From positions 7,919,519 to 7,983,518 of the forward strand of contig CM039514.1 of the NCBI GenBank assembly GCA_022432975.1: 64,000 nt of DNA, read 5' to 3'. Source of the DNA: Begonia masoniana (taxonomy: Eukaryota > Streptophyta > Magnoliopsida > Cucurbitales > Begoniaceae). The translations under genes were made by a program, and so were the position numbers. Positions 10,273 through 22,337 of the stretch are shown here, piece by piece (position 1 is the first letter of the stretch; each line of letters starts with the position of its first letter). Under the pieces are notes generated by a model. That model did no database searches, was not told the DNA's origin, and saw only the letters and a list, made by a program, of their open reading frames with translations.

Positions 10273-12252
10273 GTCCTCCCCCTCATTTGGACCCTGTCTC
10301 CAAGGTCGGAATTCTGGAAACTGGCCGGAGAGTATATCAGAGTCCACCCACGAAGCATCAGACACCGGTCTATTCTGCCACTGGATCAACCACTGAGTAA
10401 CCGGAAAATTGCCACGTTTAACCACGCGGGTCTGAAGGAGTCGGAAGGGAGTATCAGTAGGATCATTGGAATAGAAATCAGGAGGAAGGAGAGGAGAAGA
10501 CAAAGCATGATCGCCAATGGTATTCTTGAGAAGGGAAACGTGAAAAACAGGATGTATGCGAGTTCCCGCTGGTAGAGCTAATTTGTAAGCAACCTGGCCG
10601 ACGCGAGACAGAATTTCAAAGGGACCAAAATACTTTGTTTGGAGCAAGCTTGTGAGACGGTCGGGAAGCCACTGAAAGCTACCGATATGGTTGGAGTTTA
10701 AGATAAACCCAATCCGCCGGTTGGAAACTACGTTCAGTGCGGTGACGGTCGGCGTATAATTTCATCATGTTCTAAGCTTGAGCGATGTTTTCTTTCAACA
10801 AAGTATCCATAGTATGACGGTCCTGAAGAAATCCATCGGCTGCCGCTGATGGTGACTGCAAATAAGGTCCTATAACTAACCTGGGAGGAGGATAACCATA
10901 AAGGGCTTCAAAGGGCATCAGACGAATAGCTGTTTGTACCGTGGTGTTATACCACCATTCGGCCAGAGGAAGCCATTGCCGCCAAGCAGAAGATTTCCGG
11001 AATGTCATGCAACGTAAATACATCTCCAGGCATTGATTTAAACGCTCGGTCTGGCCATCGGATTCAGGGTGGTATGCGGTGGACATGTCCAATGTAGTAC
11101 CCAGAGAAGAAAAAACCGATTGCCCAAATGTAGAAACAAAAATCGAGTCTCTATCGGAAACGATTGACTGTGGCAGACCATGCAACTTGAAGATATTGTC
11201 CAGAAATAAGTTCACTACCTGAACCTAGGAAATGAGCAAACTTCGTGAAACGATCGATCACAACCAGAATACAATTGGATTGAAGGGAGCTGGGCAGTCC
11301 TTCGATGAAGTCCATGGGTGTTGGGGACAAGGGAGAGGCTGGAGGAGACCTGGATACGGGATGTGTTCGTGCTTGCAACGCTGACAAGTATCACACCCAC
11401 GGATGTATTCTCACATCGCCGTAGTAATCCCTGGCCACCAGAATAAGGCCTTGGCACGGTGGAGAGTGGCTTGAACGACGGAATGCCCGCCCTCAGCCGA
11501 GTCATGTAATGTTTCGAGGACTTTGGATCTGATGGTGTTTCCCTGACCTAAGACCAACCTGCCTTTAAAACGAAGGATACCCTGAGAAACAGAGAAGTGG
11601 GGTTCCTGAGTACTGTCAACGGATAGCTTAGTGATTAAATTTGCCACCCATTCGTCTCCTTCATAGCTAGATAAAACCTCCTGTATCCATTGAGGTGTAG
11701 TGACAGATAAAGCTAAGCATTGTGGATCGTCTGATGAGGGTAGGGTAGGAGCACGGGAAAGAGCATCTGCCACGATGTTATATTTGCCTTGACGATATTC
11801 GATTTGGTAATCCAACCCCAATAATTTAGACAGCTACTTTTGTTGCAGCAAGGTAGTAATGCGTTGCTCTAAAAGATATTTGAGGGATTGATGATCTGTT
11901 TGAATCACGAACCGGTTGCCTACCAAGTAATGGCGCCAAAGTTGGACTGCAGAGACTAAAGCCAGCAGCTCCTTCTCGTAAATGGATAATCCCAGGCTTC
12001 GCGAGTTGAAAGGTTTACTCATAAATGCAATAATCTGTCGACTCTGCATCAAGACAGCTCCCATACCCCCTTGGCAAGCGTCGGTCTGGATAGTGAACGG
12101 CAGAGAGAAATCTAGTAGTGTTAATACAGGTGGCTCGCTCATGGCCGTTTTAAGGATTTGAAAAGCTTCCTTAGACTCCTGGTTCCAGACAAACGCGTTC
12201 TTCTTCAATAAAGCTGTGAGAGGTCTGGCCAGGATACCATACTCGCTAACAA
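10132..12252 (-). pseudogene. pol part 2: RNase H, integrase, chromodomain (Reina-type)
   Basis: The frame resumes at 12252 with SEYGILARPLTALLKK and the RNase H motif QTDACQGGMGAVLMQ. At 11821-11411 it covers the end of RNase H and the integrase His pair; the Cys pair CDTCQRC follows after a stop. The integrase core has DFIEGLP (11307 region), SDRD and PESDGQTER (11060 region). The last frame (10647-10132) ends with a chromodomain (VTQWLIQWQN...DASWVDSD). Stops near 11830 and 11410, frame breaks and a break near 10700 make it non-functional. Confidence 0.85.
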
Positions 12253-12579
12253 TGTAACGCCCCGAGTTCTCTGAACCCGGTTTGTCACTCTTAAACCCGA
12301 ATATTACTAAGAAAACTTGGACCAAATTTAAAACTTCGTTAAAAATTCAAAATTTGGACATTTGATAAAACATGAAAACTTGCAGCGGAAAATCGTTTAA
12401 ACAAAAATAAAATTAAACAAAAACCATGTTAAAATAATCGTTGGGAATGTTAAGAAACAATCGGTTAAGAAGCAAAGGTTTAACTCGTGAAAATACTTTA
12501 AAGGTTGGAAAAGTCAAACTCATCGTCCGCTGAACAAAGTCAACGAAAGGGGGAAGGCTATTTGAAGACTTCCTCCGGT

Positions 12580-12895
12580 CGCTAAACGACAAAATATAAA
12601 ATTTGTCATCCAGTCAGTCTAACAAAGACACCCACCGGTCACTAAACGACAAAATATAGAATTTGTCATCCGGTCAGTCTAACAAAGACATCCACCGGTC
12701 ACTAAACGACAAAATATAGAATTTGTCATCCGGTCAGTCTAACAAAGACATCCACCGGTCACTAAACGACAAAATATAAAATTTGTCATCCGGTCAGTCT
12801 AACAAAGACATCCACCGGTCACTAAACGACAAAATATAAAATTTGTCATCCGGTCAGTCTAACAAAGACACCCACGGGTCACTAAACGACAAAAT
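12580..12895 (+). repeat. 60-bp tandem repeat, about five copies
   Basis: Near-identical 60-bp units contain GGTCACTAAACGACAAAAT and TTTGTCATCC(G/A)GTCAGTC. The period is exactly 60, and the copies differ by a few bases. The array lies in the same relative place as the arrays of the other Tekay-like LTRs but shares no sequence with them. Confidence 0.95.
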
Positions 12896-13179
12896 TCCTA
12901 TTTCATCATCCAATAGGAATAAAACTACATCTTCCGGTGGAGTTAAAACCACATTTCATCTACTCCCCGTCATACAAACACGACTCTAATCACAGAAAGA
13001 ATTTTACTCACTTCACTGAAACCATTCAAAACATTTCAAACCATTACATTACTGAAATCCAGTGAATACCGTCATTCGAGTCTCAAGAGAATACTATTAT
13101 CAGAAAATCTCAAAAGTACCAACGTATAAAAAAATCTCTACTGTCATAAAAACTCAACATACTTAATTTGAAACATTGT

Positions 13180-14886
13180 TGTTGTGCAAAATAGTTCGCA
13201 AGTGTACGAGTCGCAACAAGTAATACAGTGATAAAATAGAGTGTCGAACCCACGAGGACTTGTAATTAATAATCGAAATAACTACTCTTAATTCTAAAAT
13301 TGAACACACGTTTTTATGATTTTCAAAGATTAAAACTAAAATAAACAATTAAAATAATTAAAATAAACTAAAATAAAATATTGCAATAAATAAAATGGGA
13401 TAAATCAAATTGATAAAAACCTAGGTACTACGATTTCACCAAGACAATATTTATTTCAGTTCTTCGCAATTATATTCATAAATATTATTCCTATGTTGAT
13501 GATCGATTTCACTAAATTCTAGTACAATCTCTCTCGAGCATTACGTAGTTTATCTGATTAATGGGTTATCACTTCTCAGTCTCAAATCCTGCATTAATCA
13601 AATACAAATAAATCAAGAAATCACAGTGATCACACAAATACCGTAACTATCTCTAGCCTACGCATATTTATGACATTAATTTCAGTGCTCGGGTATTTAT
13701 CACCTCTCGGTCTCAAAATACCCCAAAAATCAAGTAAAGATTGATCAGAAATTTACAGGCTTTAAGAACAGAAATTAAATGCGCCAACAATATTAGAAGA
13801 AATACTCAATAAATATAATTAAACGAAGAACATAAAATAATCATCGTCTGGCTACATCGTAGCCCCTAGAAATAAAACTTAGTTCATGCTAAAATGAAAA
13901 TAAACTAAAATAATAATAATAGAATTCATAATTAAATTGTAGAAATTTAAAAGAAAAGAAAAACAAAAACTAAAATATGAAAATTGATTCTCTGTCAAGG
14001 TAAATAGCCTCCAGCGCTGTTCCAGAATCGTCGCCTCCTGCTCGCCGACAGCCGATCGTGAATGCTGCTCTGTAGATCGCCGAACTCGCAGCTCGCCAGA
14101 CTCGTCGGAATCGGAAATCGCTGCTCCAAGTCGCCGAACCGTGTCGATGCCGCGCTCTGTTCTCAAAATCGCAGCCTCTGTTCGCCTTGTTCTCGCTCCC
14201 ACTCGCCCAATTTCCAGAATGCCTCCTTCGCTGCTACTGTGTTTTAGGTTATTTAATGTTTGCTTTCAACTCTGTCAATAGCAGAATCCGCTGCTTCTTT
14301 CCAAAATCGCTCAACCGAATCGCTGTTTCTTTCCAAAAATCGCTCAACCGAATCGCTGTTCCAGGTTTTTATTTCTTTTTCCTTTAATCAATCAATGGAT
14401 GAGATGCAAGGATTTCTGGGATTAACGGTTTAGATCAGAATATGATTACTTTCCAAAAATGCTGGTGATCGATCACTGAAATTGAGCGCTCATTCGCTGC
14501 TTCTTTGTTTTCCTTCGGCCAGTCATCGCGCTGATCGTTTAATTGCATCAGATTTTTATTCTTTTGAGCTCAACAATCGCCCAATTCGAGCTATCGTTCG
14601 GTATGCTCTCTGGTTCGTGCATAATCTTTGTTTAATAAGTCTTTTCTTCTGCTGATCAATTGCCTTTGGTGTGCAATCATTCGGCATGTGTTCTGTTTCT
14701 CTGGTTGAGTTTAGCTTCTTTCATTCCTCTCTCAGCATTTGTTTTTCTTTTCTTTCTTCCACCTGTTCTAAGTGAATCGTCTGCGTCCTTTACACAAAAT
14801 ATATCAAATCTCTTTAAACACTTGAGAAAAACTTAACCATTCAAGTGTAAAAAGTAATAATAAGTGTATAAAATACACACTTATCA
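13180..14886 (-). mobile_element. Doubly nested solo LTR (TGATAAGTG start)
   Basis: It is bounded by ATTGT (13075-13079 in shape, at 13175-13179 and 14887-14891). On the minus strand it starts TGATAAGTGTGTATTTT and ends GCACAACA, so it has TG...CA ends. The start resembles LTRs of the Tat/Athila type of Ty3 elements, an assignment made from memory of the terminus only. It is 1707 bp with no recognisable coding sequence; the 107- and 61-codon frames near 13879-14247 are serine/arginine-rich chance frames on both strands. Confidence 0.75.
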
Positions 14887-16074
14887 ATTGTCAATTTAAA
14901 CCTTCACACCAACTGACACCAGTTAAACTGTCCCATCAGATGCCAGCTTGATGCCTGATTGCACTCCTCCAACCTGCCTAGTTCTCAACCAACTCAGAGA
15001 ATTCACCTGCGGTATCCTCAACACCTACATCACAAAACTCATCTATTAGCCTAATGCTAAGTAAGTAAAGCAGTAGTAAAAATGAAAATGCTGAAACACA
15101 AATTCCTAATATGCAATTTCTACTTTCTCATCTCAGTTATTCATGTATCAATTCTGTTCAGATCCCCCTTTGAAATTGGGAGCTGGATCAACTCTCCCAA
15201 AGTATAAATATCCACTGACTCATTAAGGGGCAGATTATTTCCCTTAACAGTAAATCTAATTCTCATACTGCTCAGATCCCCCTTTGAAATTGGGAGCTGG
15301 ATCAATTTTCCCAAAGTATAAACATCCACTGTCTCATTAAGGGTTGGATTATTTCCCCTAACAGTATATCTGTTTCACATAACTGTTCTGTACATTCATT
15401 CCTTACTCAGACAAACCATGTAAATTCATTTTCGTGTAACTTCAGAAATATGATGCATAACATGTAGGCACATTCAATAAGTAAAATTCTACTGTTTTGT
15501 GATGTAGGCCCGAAGGCACAAGCAAACTTTACTTACCTGGATTCCTGGTGGGTACTCGGTTAGGAGTTGCTTCGAAAATGCTCACCTAGAACCATAAACA
15601 GAGCATTAAACCAATCCTTACTAATCCTAACTCTAAAGCACTTATAAAACCTAAGTGGACCGTTAGGAGTTCTATTCACTGAGTCTTCCCAAATTTACAC
15701 TAAACCCGAATCTACACTCATTCACAGCATTCACAAAATTACACACACATTGTACTCTCTTCGCTATCTACTTGCTATAATACTAAGGAAATGAGTGGAA
15801 AACTTACCTAGTTCGAGGGATGGAGTTTGGAGGGGAAAATCGCCTGGAGCTCCGATGAGTTTGAGCTGAATGCCGAGAAAGGAAAGTGAGGGAATAGTGG
15901 CGGCTAAACCTCATTAACCCTTCCTTAAATACTTTATCCACAATAAATTGTAATTACCATTTTGTCCTTACTCATACTTATTAACCTAATCTCTAAATCA
16001 CCCAATATTATTTTATAAAACATTCACCAAAAATAAAAGTAAATCGGTTAATGGAAACCGGGTATTACAAACAA

Positions 16075-18046
16075 ACTTCCGATAATAGCCCGTCAACCCT
16101 AAGAATCCTCGAAGCTGCTTGATAGTAGTAGGGGAGGGCTAATTCACCATTGCGTCAATCTTGGCAGGGTCGGCTTTGACCCCTGCCCCGGATATAATGT
16201 GCCCTAAATAACTCACCTCCTGCTGGCCGAAGGCACATTTGGATTCTTTGGCCACTAGTTTATGTTGTCGCAGCTGATTCAGGACTGTTCGCAGATGCTC
16301 ACAGTGAGCTTCCAAGGTGGGGCTGTATACTAGAATATCGTCAAAGAAAACCAGGACGAATTTCTGAAGGAAGGGCTGGAAGATGGTGTTCATAATCACC
16401 TGAAAAGTGGCCAGAGCGTTCGTGAGCCCAAAGGGCATTACCTTGAATTCATACAGGCCATGGTGAGTCTTAAAAGCTGTCTTGTGGCAATCTTCCTCTC
16501 TTACCCGAATTTGGTGGTATCCCGCCCGCAGGTCAATTTTGGCGAAGAATGAAGACCCGTGAAGTTCATCCAGCAGTTCGTCGATAATGGGCATCTGAAA
16601 TTTGTCTTTGATGGTTAGCGCGTTAAGCTGTCGATAGTCGACGCAAAACCGCCACTGCCCATCTTTTTTCTTGACTAAAAGGACTGGTGAAGCAAATGGA
16701 CTATGGCTGGGTACGATTATCCCATCTCGCAACATTTCTTGTACCAGCTTCTCGATTTCGAATTTTTGCGAGAATGGGCACGGGTATGGTACAATCCGAA
16801 ATGGTTTGGCGTCGGCGTGCAAGGGAATCCGGTGATCTAAGTTTCGTTCCGGAGGTAAACCTGATGGAGGTGCAAAAACGTCTGTGAACTCGTGAAGAAT
16901 CACCTGTATGCATTCGGGTTGAGTTAGCTCAGTCTCTGCCTGTATCATCTGAAGCTGGGCGATAAACCCATAGGGTTGTCTCTTCCAACAAGTCCGGAGG
17001 GATCTCGGGCTAGGCATTTCTTTGGCCTCCTTTGGGCTGGCATAGAGAATGGATAAGAGTTTGCCTTCGTATTGGATCCACAGTTGGTTATTGGGTGGAT
17101 CAAAGGTCACTGGGCTATGAGTAGAAATCCAATCAATGCCCAGAATAATGTCACTCCCCCTAAACTTTAACATTCTCAACGGGTAGGAGAATGGAAGGCT
17201 CAACATCTTCCAGGTCACCGGCTCCATTAGCTCATTGCTAGTCAGCTTTTCCCCATTTGCCACAATAACTTTGCTGGATTTTCCAATGAGCAGTGGAAGC
17301 CGGAAATGAGTTGCTAATCCCTCTTCGATGAAGCTGTTAGTACTGCCACTATCGATGAGGATGGAGATAAGCTGTTGCCCTAAATACCCCGCGATCCTGA
17401 CGGTGGAGTTGTTGGTTTGTCCGGCTAGAGCATGAAGGGAAACTTCCAGAGGAGGGGACTCTTGGTCGGTGCCTGACCCTTCTTCGAGGGTATCTTCCTT
17501 ATTGTCACCCTCAACAGACTCAACGATGAGAACGTTGAGTAATCGATTCTTACAGACGTGGCCCACAAAGTATTTCTCGTCACATTTGAAACAGAGTCTC
17601 ATTCCCCGTTTTAATTGTAAATTTGCCTGTGGAATCTTCTGGATTTGATGTGGCTCTTTCGTAATATCGGTGTCCTCTTGCGGAGGTTTTGTCTGGATCG
17701 CCTTGGGTGGCTCGACCCACTTAGGTTGAGAAAGCTGTCGGGCAGTTCGCCAGCCTTTGCTTAGTACGCCGACGGCGGTCTCCTGAAGTGTGGCTACTTC
17801 TATCGCTTGCTCCAGTGTTGTCGATCTTGTGATTTTGACCATCGCTTGAATTTCATCCTTCAGACCGCTGGTGAATCTAGCAATCCAGAAAGACTCTGGC
17901 ATTTTCGGTAAGCGCGGTTGGGCCTGGGCTTTCAGCTCCTCGAACTTTTCCAGATATTCCGCGACGGTGCCAGATTGAGTCACCTTACTGAGCGTCTCCA
18001 ATATATCTTCGCCTGGGCTGTTCGAAAAACGATTGCACAGGGCCAC
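16075..18046 (-). pseudogene. gag end, protease and reverse transcriptase (Reina-type)
   Basis: One open frame of 635 codons (18046-16139) covers the end of gag, the zinc knuckle CFKCDEKYFVGHVC, a protease site ILIDSGSTNSF, and reverse transcriptase with YRQLNALT, FGLTNALATFQ and the catalytic FFDDILVYS. The frame stops at TAG where relatives have TGG (Trp). Beyond the stop it continues in frame as [23 protein letters not shown] down to the nested LTR. The zinc knuckle spacing is slightly altered (YFVGHVC). Confidence 0.9.
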
Positions 18047-18698
18047 AGTAAACTGGCCCTAGGTAGCTCCAGGTCTCGTAACCGCCCAACCTTGATACCA
18101 CACATCCGCCTTGTCGCGCAGGAACAGCTCGGCCATTTCCAGCTTTTGATTGTCGGGAACGTGATGTAAATCAAAATAACGATCTGCTTTCCTAATCCAT
18201 TCACGAGGGTTGTCCCCATTGAAATACGGCAGCTCCAGTTGAGGAAATCTCATGAATTGCTGATCAAAACGTGGGGGAGCAACTGGGGTCGGGGGGTCAT
18301 ATGGCAAGCTGGCCGGCGGGTTTGGCCACGGATTCCAGGGGCTTTATTTTTGGGGTGGCGGAACAAACTCATTTGGAAATGTGGGCATATATGGGTTGTG
18401 CGGCACAGGAGTGCTGGTGGAAGAAACAGATGAGTCTCCCGTCATTGGTTGTTTCTGCTTCGCATCAGTTGCTGCTGTTGATTTCTGCCCCATCTCCGGA
18501 ATGCTTCGAGCAAGGTTGGTGAGCCTAGACATCACCGCATCATGTTTGACGGTCAAGTCTGATTGCAAAGCATCGTGTTGGACACGAAGCTCTCGAACGC
18601 TCTGCTCCACCTCCGTGACTGCCTTCTGTAATTCCTAGTAACCGCCTGAAAGTTTTTTTTAGTGTTTCGTCGTTAGTTTTTGCTCGGGTCTCCGCCAT
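18047..18698 (-). pseudogene. gag N-terminal part (Reina-type), broken
   Basis: The likely start is ATG at 18698 (MAETRAKTNDE). The reading frame then shifts at least once near 18650, has a proline- and serine-rich stretch (18610-18344), and continues as the gag core with FPQLELPYFNGDNPREWIRKADRYF and WYQGW (18307-18059). A TAG separates it from the frame starting at 18046. Confidence 0.75.
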
Positions 18699-18710
18699 TG
18701 TCGATCGTAA

Positions 18711-18724
18711 TGTCTCTAATACCA
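18711..18724 (-). other. Primer-binding site, initiator Met tRNA type
   Basis: The minus strand reads TGGTATTAGAGACA one base after the 5' LTR. That is close to the TGGTATCAGAGC complement of the plant initiator methionine tRNA 3' end, with one mismatch in the core. Confidence 0.7.
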
Positions 18725-18725
18725 C

Positions 18726-19025
18726 TGTTGTGAGAATGCTAGTTTGATAGATAATATTCGTCGGAATCTTCACAAGCGTTTACAGAAGGAAGGAAAAGGG
18801 AAAACTTCAGGAAAACGATAAAGAAAAACTAATAAGAAAAAACAGATAATTTCACTCCACGCCTTCGTCCCTTGCAGCAGCTCGTTATAATGGAGCTTTT
18901 CCTAACGGTTTTGCCACGTCATCCGTCTTCTTAGTTGACTTGGGCTTGGGCTGACGGCTTCTTCTGCTGCGCTTACCCTTCGCAGCTCAGCTATGTAACC
19001 CCATTTGGAGGCCCTTCTCGTAACA
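18726..19025 (-). repeat. 5' LTR of Reina-type element
   Basis: It is 300 bp, the same length as the 3' LTR, with roughly a dozen substitutions visible by eye. The AACTC target duplication follows at 19026-19030. Confidence 0.9.
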
Positions 19026-19903
19026 AACTCATACCTACAACTCATACAAACGAATAAAAGAATTGAATCAAGAAATGTACGGCCTTCGAAATCACTGCAT
19101 AACCCTCTGGAATGTCACTTAAAATAACGTCATAGATTTTATTTTTTCAGCTATTCTGAATCTACACATCTTTCCATTTTGTTGCTGGGAGAACTAAATC
19201 TAATCTAAATTCATGAAAATGAAAGATCCACGTTCTTATGTTCATCCTTTTTCACCTTATACAGGAAACAGAGTTAAGACTTCACGCCTCTAGATGAACC
19301 TCATTGTGGTTAGAAAATATTCTACTATAAACACTAGTTTTAAAAATTCCTATATTAATCCAAATTTTCTTAATTTTATTTCCACGCCAACGACAAAAAA
19401 AAAAATATCAGATTGAGATCCCCAAAGTGGATAGCAAATATTGCAATCGCTGACAAAAATTTCAAGAAAACAGTCTTGAACGACCTTTGGTTCCTTATCC
19501 AATCTCCATTATAAATATTTGTTACCACATATTTTTCTCAGAAACTAAGCAGACCAAGAAACACCAACAAGTTCAAAGAAACTGTTCATAAATTTATGAC
19601 TCAGAACACCTAACTATCAAAATAGAAGATGTAAACCAATAAGTTTCCTTGGACGGCCTATGCGTGAAATAACATTTGATCAGCCAATTTCTCGAACAAT
19701 ATAAATCGATAATATCAGAAAAATGGACAACACTTACAGTACAGTTAAAATCACGTTATTCAAAATACACGGAAGCATTGCCAACTGATACCATCATCTT
19801 TCACAAATCAGAGCTGAATCCAATAATACATGAAGAACCGCAATTATTCAGCAATTCCTAAAACAAAGAATTCAATGATAACCGAATATTGAAAAGAACT
19901 CAC

Positions 19904-20097
19904 GCTTTCACAAATGCCTTAAGAAAATGAACGTCTTGAGCTATATAATGCCGAAAAGTTTCGATCAAGAGATTGCCAGAAGCTAAGCAAACCATAAACG
20001 GAGTGTACGAAGCGAAAAACGATTCTCTACGAAACTTGTTCCATAATCTTCTAGCGAGAGCAACTTCACTGTCGACATTGGAATGGATTGAAGCCAT
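19904..20097 (-). pseudogene. TH2-like first-exon fragment, copy B
   Basis: This exon has the same encoded sequence as copy A (4766-4959), with the same ATG, splice donor and open upstream extension to about 20238. Identity at this level indicates a recent duplication. No downstream TH2 exons are present before the AHL intron remnant at 19083. Confidence 0.75.
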
Positions 20098-20628
20098 TGG
20101 AGTGAACGGCGAAAATGATCGAGGAAATGAATAGGAATAGTTGGATTGCAGAGGGCGGGAGAGGAGAAATCGGAGAGAGTTGAAGAAAAGGGGCCGATTC
20201 TTGATTGGAAAGGGGGGAAAGACTCCGAAGCTCGTCAAGGGAAAGAGAGAAGGCCGCGGTTGCTTTTATACAGAGAGCGCAGAGGAAGGAGAGAGAGAGA
20301 GAGAGAGGAGGGAGAACGGTCGGGAAGAAGAAATTGTAGGAGAAAAGTACAAATATTTTAACAATTAAAATTCATATAAAATATAAATAAAATTTTGAAA
20401 AAAGTTCAATTCAGACCTATGAGGTGATTTGTCATTTGGCTTCTAACTATTTTTTTGGGAAAAGTACCATTTAGACCCCAACGTATGGGGTCAGTAGCCA
20501 TTTGGTACCTAACGTTTGTTTTGTACCCAATCCAACCCTAACGTATAAAACGTTTGCAATTTAAACCCTACCGTCAATTTTTTAATTAAATTTAACAGAT
20601 TTTTTTCAAATTTCCCAAATTACCCCTC

Positions 20629-20633
<5 letters not shown>

Positions 20634-20697
<64 letters not shown>
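20634..20697 (+). repeat. CT microsatellite just inside the TIR
   Basis: About 30 CT units sit at the inner edge of the left TIR. The right TIR has the matching GA run in degenerate form (21661-21700), so a short pyrimidine tract was part of the TIR and expanded on one side. Confidence 0.9.
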
Positions 20698-20699
<2 letters not shown>

Positions 20700-20706
20700 G
20701 CTGATT

Positions 20707-21375
20707 TTGATTTTTGGGTATTCGTTGATAAGCTCTCAGGATTTGGCTGGGGAGAATGGGCGTGGAGGTGGAGTTCGAGGTGAGATTGGTCAGTTTTGTC
20801 AAAATCCTCTGCAGAAGCAACAATGGCGAAAATGGGAAGAGCAGAATCAGGACCATAAACAGAGCACGGCAATACAGATTCAAAATCAAAATCAGTGTTT
20901 CACAAGCAATTTTCAAGCTTTCCCTTTCAAATACACCTCCAGCACCGCCATTAACGATCAAATACCACTGCAATTCTATCAGAGCATCGCCCCACACGTC
21001 GAGATGGAAACAACAGAGCTCGACCAATATATCAAATTACAGGTTAGACTATTAACTCTATTATCGCCGACACATGCTCTTGAGTTATGTTTTGCATTTG
21101 CATTTGGTTCTATCCTAATCTGTTAATAATTTACTGATGAGTTTTGGCCTGTCATTGAATCAGAACGAAAGATTGACATGGGCTCTGCAAGAGCAAGTAA
21201 AGCAATAAGTTTCCTCAGTTTTGAAGAGAATAGAATAAAAAACAATGTTTTTATGAAATTAAAAGGAAGAAGAAATAGTCCACGCAACGAAAAAGACGAT
21301 GGAGCTGGAAGAATTTCTGAGAAAGCTAGAAACAGAACCAAATATGGCAAAGAGTTGCGCAAGAAAACGAAGCAA
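20707..21375 (+). pseudogene. BOI/SBP-like RING E3 ligase fragment (two exons, no RING)
   Basis: A glutamine-rich frame ends with ETTELDQYIKLQ at 21042, followed by a splice donor (CAG then GTTAGA). An acceptor TCAG ends at 21163 and the next exon reads NERLTWALQEQVKQ, then, past a stop and a frame change, a stretch like QRVAQENEAM. This succession resembles the coiled region ahead of the RING in BOI / S-ribonuclease-binding proteins. The RING itself is absent. A premature TAA near 21205 and a one-base frameshift near 21340 show decay. The assignment rests on recall of this family's pattern. Confidence 0.55.
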
Positions 21376-21655
21376 TGATCGCGTTATCGCCTATAATGTC
21401 GGCTATGGCGATCTCGCCTGGACGAACATTCGGGTCAACGCTGAGCGAAACAAAGTCTCCTAGACCGTCGACGGCGCAACCGAGGAAGTCGAAGCCTGGA
21501 CCCAGATTGGCTACTGTGGCGGGAGCGAAAGCCTTGACCGAAGTGAAGACAGGTTCGGGTTCTGGGAGGACCAAAGGAGGTGTAGAGGGAAGTGATAGAT
21601 TGCATCTGAATAAATGCGGTTTCGATTTGGAGATTGTAATCGTGGGAGGAATTTT
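21376..21655 (-). pseudogene. Homoserine kinase N-terminal fragment
   Basis: The minus-strand frame encodes EPEPVFTSVKAFAPATVANL, then GPGFDFLGCAVDGLGD, the start of the GHMP-kinase fold of plant homoserine kinase (threonine synthesis, plastid). Upstream in the same frame is a Ser/Pro-rich stretch that could be part of a transit peptide. The homology stops at about 21376, where it joins the BOI-like fragment of the other strand, so less than a third of the enzyme is present and the ATP-binding and catalytic parts are missing. Confidence 0.8.
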
Positions 21656-22337
21656 GAGAGTGAGAGAGAGAGAGAGGAGAGAGAGAGGGAGAGGGAGGGA
21701 GGGGTAATTTGGGAAATTTGAAAAGAATATGTTAAATTTAATTAAAAAATTGACGGTAGGGTTTAAATTGCAAACGTTTTATACGTTAGGGTTTGATTGG
21801 GTACAAAACAAACGTTAGGTACCAAATGGCTACTGACCCCATACGTTGGGGTCTAAATGGTACTTTTCCCTATTTTTTTTTAGTCAGACCCTATCGTATA
21901 CGCTGTTTGTAATTCAAATATTTTCGTTCAATTTTTCGTTAAATTGATCACGTATTGAGCACGTGACGTTCCTTTTTAGATTTAAAAATTTTAAAATCTC
22001 AAATTACTCTTCCCTCCTGTCTTCGCTCTTCCCTCTTATTTTTTAGGAAACGGAGTGTAGTTTTTATTGTTAAGCTGTGTTTTTATTTTTATATGATAAA
22101 TTATAAATAATTAAACTAATATGAAAATAAAAATTAATAATTAATGAATGACAATGTCATTATCATAATTAAAATTTAAAATTTAATTTAAGTCCCCGTT
22201 AACGGTGGACCTTAACTACCCTAAACTATTTTCAGAGACAGATAGTTGCAGAGGAAAATTAAAATTCGCATTAAGTCGCCATTGTATCTTCTTCATTGTT
22301 GTAAATGGTCGACTGGGAATTAACCAATGATTGAGAC

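Larger units (their letters stand above)
12253..16069 (-). mobile_element. Nested solo LTR in pol (Tekay-like family, split)
   Basis: The insert starts TGTAACGCCCC and ends GGTATTACA, and AACAA flanks it (12248-12252 and 16070-16074). Removing it with one target copy rejoins the pol codons RKFV-SEYG. Its ends match the solo LTR at 39287-41303 in opposite orientation. It is itself interrupted by the LTR at 13180-14886; without that it is about 2.1 kb, close to the 2.0 kb of the relative. On its minus strand it keeps the GTAAGT and TGATGTAG splice-like sites seen in other LTRs here. There is no internal coding region, so it is a solo LTR. Confidence 0.85.
9973..19025 (-). mobile_element. Reina-type Ty3 retrotransposon with nested insertions
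   Basis: Two 300-bp LTRs (9973-10272 and 18726-19025, TG...CA) flank a minus-strand gag-pol, and the whole is bordered by AACTC (9968-9972 and 19026-19030). Domain order is gag, zinc knuckle, protease, reverse transcriptase, RNase H, integrase, chromodomain, typical of a chromovirus. Short LTRs and one gag-pol frame fit the Reina group. The coding region carries several stops and a large nested LTR at 12253-16069. Without that insert the element is about 5.2 kb. Confidence 0.9.
20457..21870. mobile_element. Pack-MULE 1 (homoserine kinase and BOI/SBP-like fragments)
   Basis: Long terminal inverted repeats of about 175 bp (20457-20632 and 21697-21870, ends GGGAAAAGTACC) are flanked by the 9-bp duplication TATTTTTTT (20448-20456 and 21871-21879). 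Long TIRs and a 9-bp duplication are the hallmark of Mutator-like elements. The interior has no transposase but holds two host gene fragments in convergent orientation. Unit C has the empty site near 28480. Confidence 0.9.

Noticed and set aside
13879..14247. Arginine- and serine-rich frames on both strands
   Set aside because: They lie within a solo LTR and have no conserved partner.
20457..21870. A functional homoserine kinase gene
   Set aside because: Only the N-terminal part of about 90 codons is present, and it lies between MULE TIRs.
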